64,000 bases of DNA from Heliopora coerulea. Its lineage: Eukaryota > Cnidaria > Anthozoa > Scleralcyonacea > Helioporidae. The stretch spans positions 62,001-126,000 of the forward strand of contig JASJOG010000144.1 in the NCBI GenBank assembly GCA_030142905.1, read 5' to 3'. Position numbers and translations under genes: made by a program. The notes under the pieces were generated by a model. That model saw nothing but the letters and a program-made list of their open reading frames with translations. It made no database searches and was not told the origin of the DNA. How positions within the stretch are numbered: the stretch's first letter is position 1; each line of letters starts with the position of its first letter. Positions 20,360 to 30,845 of the stretch are shown piece after piece.

Positions 20360-23300
20360 ACCTTTATCGAAAAAGACCAAGAAAGAGAACAACCTTTATC
20401 GAATTATAACCATTTATTAATGTACAAGAAGAGTTGCTGCAGCCAAACAGCAAAGTATTTACGACAGGGAGCTACTCGAGTTTAACTATTCGCAAGTCAG
20501 AATCCTGAAAAAAGGTTAAAGTGATCCTGGGATTAGAATACGTCATAATTTAAAACTTGATTAATTAAGACGTTCTAGAGATTAATAATCACTTACTGAA
20601 ACAATTTTCCCAAATTCAAATGCTATTTTTTAAACGTTCGTTATTTATTTAATAGGGCTGGAATATCAGGGTTTTTAGCTTTTATACAGCTTTTTACTTA
20701 ATTTAGCTGACCTAATCTGGAATGAGCTAGTCTGTTTGTTCAGGCTTTTAACAAAACCACTTGCATATTCAACCGTTGCATATTCGACCAACTTTCCACA
20801 TTGTTTTAACTCTTGGAAAAGTTTCTTTGTCGCGGGGAATTTAAATCATTTCTTCGAGTTCTTCGAGGATTTCGATAAGTGGAATGCATCGGTGAATCTC
20901 GGTACCATCTCGGTGGATCTCGGAAAGCGAGCATGTCAGCCCACGTCGGCATGGACATAAGGAGCCACCTGGCTGTTTAATTAGAAAAAAAAAATTAATC
21001 AAAACCGAGAATGGAGATTGTATGCGTTTTACTGCTTGAGAAAACCGTAGAATCTCCCAAACGCTCGTATATGGGCCATAGGCTTGGGACCTAATTTTCA
21101 AATATTTGAATACCGGAAAAAATAGGAATGAAAACGATTTATTCGGACACCGTTCATTGCAAACGTATTTATAAGTAAACTTGATTTCAGATGTCAAAGT
21201 TCGTGAATTGTTTACAAAGTACAAAACTTCGTTACAAAATATGCAATTATTATAAACTCTGATTTAGAAAGAACATTAAGCCCGTTTCAGACGCCGCGCC
21301 ACTCATTACTTGTGATATAAAGGTATAAATGTCGAGAAGTCCAATAAACCGAAAATGAACTGATTTCGACGAACACTGAGAAAATACTTGATGAGAATGT
21401 AGTTTACTTGTGTGCGGCATACCATGTTTAATTATGCTATCCATTGGCCACAAATTCTCGGTCATTTTGAACATAGGCAGGTATATGTCAGTCGCCTTCT
21501 GCACCAAGACGATTTTACCCATTTCCATGTTTACATCAATTGCAAATCTCGCACAAGAGCCGCAGATGGCCCAATGCCAACGCGGTTCTCGTGATAAGGC
21601 ACATGCGAGCAAATTCAGGGGAGGGACACTGAAAAGAATGTCAGGAATGTGTAAAAAAGAAGAACAAGGCAATGCTAAGACTTTGATATGATAGATATTT
21701 GATGGATTATGGTGTAAATCGCTTATTCAACAAGGATGTAATGTTTATTGCGTCTTCAAGAAGCAAAATACGCCTAAATATTGAAAAATATGACTTATTT
21801 TCGAAATGCAGTCTACAAAGTGCACCCCCCGGAATGTTAACATTTGTTTATCTTCCTTAGCTGATGTAAATTTTCAGCCTCATGACAATAGTGCAAATTT
21901 TCTAAAGAAACTTTGCACTAAAAAGGTATCTTTGGTTGCCAGTGTGATATAAAAAAACAGTATATCCCTGCCTTTCGATTGATACCATAAGCTTTTTAAG
22001 GCTAAGTGATAACAGGCTCTTTCATGAGCAGGAATATTAAAGACAAAAGCAGGTAACCGGCTCTTCTGTCTTTTCTGACACAGTGTAAATATTTATGAGG
22101 TAGCGGTAAACCGTCATTGCTGTTTAACAGATTGATCAAATGGTAATTAAACGTGATAGCAGAAGTAGTCTGTCGTGACGGTTTTTGTCTTTTTTGCATC
22201 GCATTTTTAACCTAAGGTACTTTTTTATGTAATAATTGACAACACCTGGTTATAAGTTGATCACTTTTAGTACGGCTTGGAGTGTTTGGTGTAGGTTATC
22301 TGTTTGAGACAAAATCTGTTTTGCCCTCGTTTAGACAAATACCTCGCCCAATATCCGAAAAATTTTCACGCTGATAATTCTCTGTTAAATCTTCTTGGAT
22401 TATTCGTGCGTTTTGTATGTAAGAAAGTATTTCATTTTGTAGCTTTAGGCTCGCGTTATGGCATGCGAAAAGGTGCGACAAAAGGTTTGTAATCCTAAAA
22501 TTTGACAGTAGGAGCGGGCGCACCACTTCTAAAGGTATGCAACCTCATTGAAGACACCTCAAGCCTTTCCCGACAGCGTAAGTAACAGGGACACATGAAC
22601 AGCTGAACTCTTTGAGATTTAATTGGCGGACCGAAGGTGAGCCATTGTAAATCGAGCACTGCTTATGACACGGGTACTTCTGAGCGTTCATGTTTAACGA
22701 TTGTTTTGGAAATACAAGCCATTTGAGCCAAATGAAATAGAGGGAGATGTTTATGTAAATCCAGTCGATTCTTTATACGATTTCCTACTACTCCCTACAA
22801 AGCAATTTCCTTTGTTTCTTCTTGATGAAATGTTATGGACTGTTCTGAGAAACTTTATCCTTCTCCAATAAAACAACCGTTGATAGTTCCCTGATGATAT
22901 AGCAACCATAAGGTCGCATTTCACTGCTTGCATAGAACTGTCATAGGCTCAATGCCATCATTGTCGTTATGTTTAGGCTAGTGCAGTTCACAATGAACCG
23001 ATTTCCGTGTAATTATATATTGCGGGGATCACAGGCGTATTGAGGGTAAGTGCGGGGGAGGCCAGCCGCCGACACTTGGCAGAAGAATTACATCCTGCTG
23101 TTATCAAATCCGCCGCTCTTGCTTGGCAAAGAGCACCACCTTAAAAAAGATCAGCGAATTTCAGTACACTGAACTCATCGGAGGCCCTGAAAATGCCATT
23201 TTACAGCTCCAAAAGTTCAAATTTTTCACGTATGGCATGCTCCGGATCCCGCAAGAGATACTTTAGTGACTGATTTTTTTTCCTCCGGTGCTGACCAACC

Positions 23301-23699
23301 TTTTGAGGATAACCTTTTAATTTACTCACATCCTTAGCGCTGCTGCTGTAGATTAGGTGTTATTTTGTAGTAATGTTTGGTCTACGAAACTAACGGCATT
23401 TAGAAATATTTGTCTCGATTAACCCATTACTGGCAGGCCGTCTCATGTTGCTGAATGAAATTCTCAGATGCTAACTAATTCTGAAAGGCTACTTTTGGTG
23501 CTAATGGGTAGAACACTAAATGAACATTGATAGACCTAGATCGGCGTACATGTATGCATCTATCAAACGTTGAAATAAGTTACCACGAAGGAGTTGTTTT
23601 TGTTGTTGTTTTTTTTTTTGGCTTATTGACCCGTGAAATGTGCAACATTTTACTTTTCATCGGAATCCGGAACTTTTGGGTTCCGTTGTCATTGAAGTC
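20360..23699. other. Stretch without a recognised gene
   Basis: A 140-codon minus-strand frame at 21250-21672 (contains KIVLVQKATDIYLPMFKM) has no domain I know and no splice context; its end is rich in GGCGCGGCGTCTGAAAC, which looks repeat-derived. I see nothing else to support. Confidence 0.4.
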
Positions 23700-25823
23700 C
23701 TAGAAATTCCAAAATGTTTTTGGAGAGCAAGCGCAGACTACCTGAAGGGGCTCGTGGAAGAGATATGCGTCATAAATTTTCGTGAAGATGAGCGCGTTAC
23801 AACATAGCAAATGAGGCCGTAGTGTACACCTCTTGCGGTTAAAGGTTGGATTGTTGTAGAACTTCTTTCCCCTAGCGTTTTCTACACCAGGATTTGAACA
23901 AGGGTTCACCGTTCCTCAACACCGTAAAACCTTAAAAGGTGGTCTGGATTTGTTTACTCACCATAGCATGAGGATCACAAATACTTCCTACAGAAGGTTT
24001 CTTCTTACAGATTTGGTCGGGAAAAAACACCGGTAATTGAGAATCTGCACAGCATTCGTCTTCCGCGCAAGACTGACTTGACGAACAGGGCTAGAAGATA
24101 AGCGAATGAGGAACGCAGATGTACTTTTAGTAATTGCCAAGTAATTCGCGAGAAAAACTTTAACAGGTGTGAGAAAGCTAGGTATACCACGCTCTGAGCG
24201 CACGTTTCATAGAAGTTTTAGACTGAAGTGTCTTTATTGATATTGGATAACCCTATCTGCTACCTAAACCGTTCTCCCTAGAGGTCCAGTAAGGGCCACC
24301 CCTCATGGGTGCAGTGTTATTACAGGAGAAAACCAGAGTACCCGGAGAAAACCTGCGATGCTTGGTAGAATCAAACTGGACAACTCTCTTCCCACAGAAA
24401 GAGTGTGGTATCAAAGATTACACAATTGTGAAATCTATATGTTAGAAGTATGAGAGCTTGGAAATATCATGAGATGATATATGAGCGATCGTCAAGCTTT
24501 ATCCTCAGGAAAACGATTTCTGAGCCCCGGAGAGGGATCAAACCCGCAACCTTCTGATGAGAAATAATTCTGTTAAATAATTGTGTTTAACAGTTATTTT
24601 CCGCGTGGCAACTGGGAAATGTCAGTGAAATAGGATTCAAAAGTTGTACGTTAACTTTCAAAACTATGCGCATAGACGAACGAAATGTGATACACTGTAT
24701 CACCAATTTGGACTTTGACTCAAATTTAGTAGCATTTTTGTATTGTGTAATACCACGGACGGCGGAGCCGGGGGGGTTGCGGGGCCTGTAGCCCCCCACT
24801 TTTTTTCTAATGTAATGTTGAAACAACTACGCTTTAAAACACTTGTTGTGAAATTTCCCAGAGAAGCACACAAAATGCTGTATTTTTATCTCAAGCCCCC
24901 CCCCCCCCACTCGTAATCCCACTCCGCCGTCCCTGAATACTACTTTCAAAAGAGAGTTCTCCGGCTGCAGAGTTCCGTTGCAGCTTCGCAACGAATTTTT
25001 GGGTACACTGCATTGCGTTGTAATTTTGGAACTCATCTGTATATTGGCAAATTTGTATTGGCTAGACGAGTCTTCCTTCAGTCATCAGGGCTCGTTTACG
25101 CGATGTACGATTGTCGTGTACGATTGTTCGTTTTCGTGTATCCGATTAACCAACTAGCGGTTTTTGGACGTATTGCAACTTAACAGTGAGCGAATCCAAA
25201 GGAGGAATTGTACTTTCAGACAACATAATATACCCCGGGACGAAAATCATGTGAAAATCGTACCGTGTAAATGGACACTAGAAGATGAGTCTAGACCCAA
25301 AAACATTCGCGTAGGAACTTATGTAAGAATTTAATACTGTGAAGGCAGTATTAAACGATGTTTAAAAAGCCAGAAGGCCAGAGCACTGCCAAAACTTAGG
25401 AAAGAAAACACCGAGATTTCGAGTTTGTATCATTCATCTTAAGGCAACATTGCCTTTCTAAGAGCTAAGCACCAATTTACTTTCAACTCGTATTTAACTA
25501 CGCGAAGTTGTCTGAGAAACTGCGAAAAATTCTGACGCGTTAAAGGAAAAATTAACTTTTCCCGTCTAAGTAAACCGAACTTATTGCGGCTACGAAGAGA
25601 TAAGAATTACTAAAATCGGTATTTCTCGATACCAAGAACTTAACACACTTAATGCAAGCTCCATTTACCTTGGGAACAAAACATTCTAAGTGTCTGTCAA
25701 TAGAACAAAATCGATGTGGCTTACCCTTCCTTTGTCCATCTGTTTTTTTCTGAACGAAGGGGCAGAGAGACATTGCACAGCAAGTAATAACAGGATCATC
25801 AAGTAGAACATTGTGTACTCCAT
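23700..25823 (-). CDS. Secreted cysteine-rich peptide, AVIT/prokineticin- or Dickkopf-like spacing (3 exons)
   Basis: Exons 25725-25823, 23962-24090 and probably 23700-23741, all joined in phase 0, give about 89 residues. Exon 1 encodes a clear signal peptide (MEYTMFYLMILLLLAVQCLS) and a basic stretch, FRKKQMDKGR, that could be cleaved. Exon 2 holds the spacing C-x5-C-x4-CC-x13-C-x8-C. In known families this resembles the first half of the colipase-like fold of AVIT/prokineticin proteins and Dickkopf Cys2 domains. Exon 3 adds C-x-C before a stop, which is shorter than the family end and is the least certain part. A TATA box lies about 90 bp upstream and no earlier ATG intervenes. The product should be exported; whether it is a signalling peptide, a venom component or something else cannot be told. 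The 1.6-kb first intron contains a SINE and a MITE. Confidence 0.65.
24262..24560 (-). mobile_element. SINE (tRNA-type), minus strand
   Basis: Reading the minus strand, a B-box GGTTTGATCCC (near 24540) is followed by a body that ends with GTTGTCCAGTTTGATTC and CTCTGGTTTTCTCCTGTAA. The same 3' body occurs in the SINE at 36731-36950. The A-box part appears truncated. It sits in an intron of the peptide gene. Confidence 0.65.
24754..24935. mobile_element. MITE with 5-bp target duplication AATAC
   Basis: Ends CACGGACGGCGGAG and, reversed, CAGGGACGGCGGAG, flanked on both sides by AATAC. 182 bp, with G and C tracts just inside the ends. No coding sequence. Confidence 0.6.
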
Positions 25824-25912
25824 TTCAGTTTGTTGCTTACAGATTGCTTTCAGCGAGTTCTTGTCGGCAAAGTTGGGAACCTTGAATTGCTTGCCGTGTG
25901 CACAAGACGGCT

Positions 25913-25919
25913 CTATATA
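25913..25919 (-). promoter_or_regulatory. TATA box of the cysteine-rich peptide gene
   Basis: TATATAG on the minus strand, 90-96 bp before the ATG at 25823. The same arrangement occurs at the gene starting at 54328. Confidence 0.55.
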
Positions 25920-25940
25920 TGCACAACCACGCCTTGCCAC

Positions 25941-27755
25941 TCAGCTGGAAAGGAGGACAGTAGCTTATTATTATTGTCGTCATGTCATAGCCAGTGGTCA
26001 AAATAACGTTACGAAGTCAAGAGTCCTTGATCCCAATCAATTCGTGACGGAAAAGCATATTTTACCGCACTTGGAAAGATCAAGTGCGTGGCTGCCATTA
26101 GAGCTGGGATAAATGAAAACAACAGGTGGTCGAAAGCTGGACAAATTGTACATACGTCAATGGCGCGGTAATTGAAATGCTCGCTGAGGGGACACGTAAC
26201 CTTTTGACCTTAAAAAAACCCTTTTTGGGATTGCTATTTTTATATGTGTGTTCATAGACCGGGATCATTGAAGAAACTTTAGGGACACCTTTTTCACTTC
26301 TAACAACCTTTAAAGCCTTTCCTGGCCGAATCAGACTTCTTTTGTTTTGCTCTGGCAAGCGACGGATAGTTTTACTCTAGTCAACGCCAGACCATTTTAC
26401 TCAAGGGTAGTTATAATCAGTTTCAGTTCTTTCCTGGCAAAACCAGATGTTTGTTAATTTATTCTGGCCAATGCTGGAAGGTCTTTTTCGTCAACACGAT
26501 ACCTCTTGACGGGAAGAGAATTAAATTCTCTAGTAAGACGTTCTAAGACTTGTTAATTATAAGTGTTATAAATTTGCACCTGATATGCAGGAATCACCTT
26601 ATGGCGGCCAGATTGTCACGTTCATTAGCGCCCCCCCCCCATGGTAAAGCCAGACTTGTGGAATTAAATCCATCGTAGCTGGGATGCAGGATAGCCACTG
26701 CAGCTCACACCATTGTTTATTTGGTTGTTTAGTTAATTAGGATGAAGTTTATTTTTAATCAAACATTTTGTTCACATAGTTTCTGTTTGAAAATGCAAGA
26801 TGAAAAACTGGTGATGGTCGAGTGACGACATTTTATCTAAGGACGATCTAGTGAAATTCTGTATCAAATAAAGATGAGTCATTTTACAAGAGCTAAAGAA
26901 GATTTACCAGTTTTCCTTTGCTTTGCGTACGATCTGTATGGAGATGCTGCACGCTTTTTGCGGAATATACTTTCTCAAGAAAGTTGACTTTTGGTTTCAT
27001 CACAGCAGTTGTGGGTCCACAGGTCAGTACTCAGTATTTATATCAGTATTAACGTGGTATTATTATCTAATACGTGACTGAGAGACATGCAGGATTTGAA
27101 GTAATAGTTTAAACACTTGTTAGGGTTCTTCCAATTTCAAAACACAAAGACGTAATTGAAAAAACGATACGAAGCCAGGTCTTTTTGACGAACTTCTCGG
27201 TGTTTTGAAATCGAAAAATACTTTGAGTATTCGGTGAACTAGATTTCTGGAAAAAATGATGGATTTTGAGCGGAAATTAAGTTGAAAGTTAGCAAAATTT
27301 TTCTAAAATCTTTCTTCAATTTCTGACTGTTTTCTTTTTGAAAGTTTTTTTAACGCTAATAAGGACTATTAAGGAGTTCGAGAATTATGTTTCTGCTATA
27401 TGCTTTTACGCATAAATTAAAGCAGAGCTTTCAGTATGTTTTGAAGTAGTGTATGATCGGAAAAAATAGGCGTTTCTGAAATAATGAGTAAAAGAAAATC
27501 TTTGGGAATCCAAGAGTCATGAAACTCATCAAAAGTTCGAGAAGCTTGGTCTTTTCAGTCCTCCAAACGTAATTTAAGCGTCATGAAATCAATTATTGAA
27601 ATTTAACAATGTTTGTACTGGATATACAAGTCACATTACTGTTCTGAACTTAAGGGTGTTCGGAATTATTCCGTTGCTAACGACAGTTCTTTATATCAGC
27701 TAACTTATTTCAGCTAACGAATACAGATTTAATAACCGAGGTATGGCTTGTATGG
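25941..27755. other. Stretch without a gene
   Basis: Holds two reverse copies of the dispersed stem-loop repeat (about 26365-26410 and 26450-26525) and a C tract near 26630. No exon or element end is apparent in the rest. Confidence 0.5.
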
Positions 27756-27759
27756 AATC

Positions 27760-28130
27760 TAACTGGGTTAAGTTCCTTTATATGCTTACTTAATTTGGCG
27801 ACTGGACATACGCATCGGGGAATACTTTCAGGGACTTTAGATGGCTGTACATCCCTTACTCCTTCCTGACTGGATAAGTTGGGCGAGTAAGGACTGGCCC
27901 TGTGGGTGTTTCTTAAAATCCATTTTAATGGTAAAATTTCCTTTCCCAACAAGTTCCCTGAAATATGCAATGTCTGTTGCGGCCTTACCTGGCGGGATGC
28001 TGGGAGCCCGTAGCAGGGTGAGACTCTTTCCACTGTCCTTAGTTGGGTGGTGTGCGAGTTGTAATAATAATAATGATAATAATAACAATAACAATAATAA
28101 TAATAATAATAATAATAATGAACAGCAAGA
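27760..28130 (+). repeat. Unclassified retroelement 3' end with (TAA)n tail, copy 1
   Basis: Matches 30515-30845 at high identity (e.g. GGCGAGTAAGG, CTGGCCCTGTGGGTGTTTCT) and, like it, ends in a long TAA/AAT microsatellite (28061-28120). The long minus-strand frames over it include translated microsatellite and are not taken as genes. Confidence 0.65.
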
Positions 28131-28219
28131 ATACTGAGAAGAAGCTTAGAAGGCTGAAATACCCGGAACCTTAGGCTACTACTTCCGAGGGAAAATTAGA
28201 TACAACCGGCATAAGAAAA

Positions 28220-30046
28220 TTGCTGTGAAGGATAATCAATCAATCAATCAATCAATCAATAGTCTTTATTTCCAAAAGATAAAAGTACATATCTTTTGTT
28301 ACATTCTACAGAGATATAACTCTAGTTAAACTACAAACAAATAATATAAAAACTGCATAGAAACTACATTATCTTGTGTTTAAAAATCAGTCTATTTACA
28401 TAGGATGTCATAAATCTTTCGGTATTAACCTTGGAGAAGGCACACTGTTTTTTACGCAAATTATATTTAGTCTCCTTTATTGGTGGTAAATACGAACCTA
28501 GCGGATGGTTATCTACAGAGGTGATAGCCTTTAAAATCTTGCAGTCCTGTCTAAATAAAAGATCCTTAATTGAAACGGGAAAAGAAACAAAGCGGTGCTT
28601 ATGGCAACGATCTAAAAAAGATTGTATAATCTTCAAATCAGATTCTGACGCTCCATACACAGAAAGGCAGTATGTAAAATTCGGCATAACTAAAGATTTA
28701 AATAAATGGTCTATCTCTACTTGAGAGTATTGCTCCTTTCTAAGAGACCTTAAAACATGCAAACATCTGTTTGCTTTGGCTAATTTCAATCTTACATGTT
28801 CATTGAACTTGCAGTTACCTTGAAGAGTAACACCTAGTAACGACAGACTGTTACTCTGTGGGATATTGCAAATCTGCTCATATTGCGTGTTATTGTTCTT
28901 CTTCCTAACAATGAGTTCTTTGCATTTGCTAGGGTTACAAATCATATTATTTTCTCTAGTCCACTTTAAAAATAGTTCTACTAAACGGTCAGACGGATCA
29001 GACATACTGCTTACAGGAGCTATGATAGTGGAATCATCTGCATATTTAAAAAGAGCAGGAGCGTCACTATGAAAAATATTTAGATCATTAAGGAAAACAT
29101 TAAAAAGGTAAGGGCCGCTAACACTTTCCTGAGTCGTTCCCTTGTTGACTACCTGCCAAGTACAAACATGGTTACTAGATAAAACACGCTGTTGTCGTTC
29201 ATGCAGAAAGCTATGGTACCAGTTAATTATGTAGGGGTTAAGCGGTAGCTGCTTAAGTTTTGCAGAGTAAACTGTGATTAACAGAATCGAATGCTTTGCT
29301 AAAATCCATAGCAAAGATGCGAACTGCCTTACAATCTTGATTGTCCAAATATTTATAAACATGATGTTGAATAGATATTAATGCATTGGTACAGTTACCC
29401 CCCTGCCTATAAGCAAACTGAGTAGGGCTCAAACTTTCCTCAACAATTTCCCTCGCATACGTATGATATACAACTTTCTCGAAGGCCTGGCAATCACCGG
29501 TGTGACGTTTATCCCTCTATAGTCTGAATCCACTTTAGGAATATCGACCTTAGGAAGGGGGTTAATATTTGCCCTCTTCCAGGAACACGGCCATGAGTAA
29601 GTTAATAGCGATAAATTCCACACACGAGTGATTACTGGAGTGAGAAGTTGTGCGTGATCTTTCCAAATCCTGAATGATATGTTGTCTGGGCCTGTAGCTG
29701 TTCTTTTCAACTTAGTGAGCGCATTCCAGACCTGCCTCTCTGTTATCTGTGGAACTACCACATCCCCCTCAATAAGCACATCAGTAGGTCTCACATAACT
29801 GTCATCATAGCACAAACGCCAAAAATAATCATTCAGATGATCAAGCGATGCGTGGTCGAAATTAACACCGATTGTCTTTGCACGACGCTGTGAGACTAAG
29901 TCAACAGTTTTCCACCATTCTCGACTACCCATTAAACTCGCTGGATTTCTTCTATTTTCACTAATAACTTGTGAAATTCTGCTATTCGCGAGTTTTAGTT
30001 TTATAATATCATAATAATAATATGGGCACTGGAGTAGGACAAGCAC
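28220..30046 (-). mobile_element. CR1/L2-like non-LTR retrotransposon, 5'-truncated
   Basis: Minus-strand reverse transcriptase in at least two frames: 30046-29429 (ITERQVWNALTKLKRTATGPDN and later motifs), a middle part in other frames with QFAYRQG and [12 protein letters not shown], and 29362-28364 with the catalytic FKYADDSTII and the C-terminal region. The 3' end is a GATT tetranucleotide run (28220-28260), typical of CR1/L2-type elements with microsatellite 3' ends. Two frameshifts and loss of the 5' part, including any endonuclease, make it inactive. Confidence 0.85.
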
Positions 30047-30048
30047 AG

Positions 30049-30845
30049 CTTCAGTCTACTACGGGAATGTGGACGCTCTCGCCCACCAGAGTCCGGGGTG
30101 TCACCTTTGGCAAGTGCCAGCAACCCCTAAGCCAAGGGTAGATGAAACTCTTTAGCCTTGAATGGCAACTTATCTGGGAGAAGGAAACTCAGAGATAAAA
30201 TCAGAAGGTAGGCAGAACATTCATTCGGAGCCAGTGACCGCCATAAAACGAGCAGGCTTTGATGAGATGACCTAGGCAGTGGCGCCCCGGCCTTGCCAGC
30301 TGGGTAGACAGGTAGCCGAAAGCCTCAGTTTGCCTTAATTGGCTGGCAACTGCAATTACACTACCTCCAAGTGTTGGCAAACCTGCCTAGTTAGCCCAAG
30401 GACTGGAAGACAATCTGTACAGCAGGCTGATGCCCCTGACCTTAGTTGGTTGAGGATGAACCAGCCTGAAATGCTTTAACAGACATATACTAGTCAACAG
30501 AGTACTATTAAGGTCAAACTGGATATACGCATCGGGGAGTAGTTTCAGGGACTTTAGACGGCTGTATATCCCTTACTCTTTCCTGACTGGATACGTTGGG
30601 CGAGTAAGGGCTGGCCCTGTGGGTGTTTCTTAAAATCCATTTTAATGGTAAAATTTCCTTTCCTTACAAGTTCCCTGAAATGTGCAATGTCTGTTGCGGC
30701 CTTACCTGGTGGTATGCTGGGCGCTCGCAGCAAGCCAAGACCCCTTTCACTGTCCTTAACTGGGTGGTGTGCGTGTTGTAATAATAATAATAATAATAAT
30801 AATAACAACAAGAACAAGAACAATAATAATAATTATAATATTATA
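30049..30845 (+). repeat. Unclassified retroelement segment with (TAA)n tail, copy 2
   Basis: 30515-30845 matches the copy at 27760-28130. The upstream part 30049-30514 has no frame but includes GCGCCCCGGCCTTGCCAG and may be the element's 5' or internal non-coding region. The tail (30777-30842) is interrupted TAA/AAC repeats, directly followed by the R4-like element. Confidence 0.55.

Noticed and set aside
27837..28137. Open frames with poly-Leu/poly-Asn over 27710-28137 and 30554-30881
   Set aside because: They run through TAA/AAT microsatellites and a repeat present twice; no domain.
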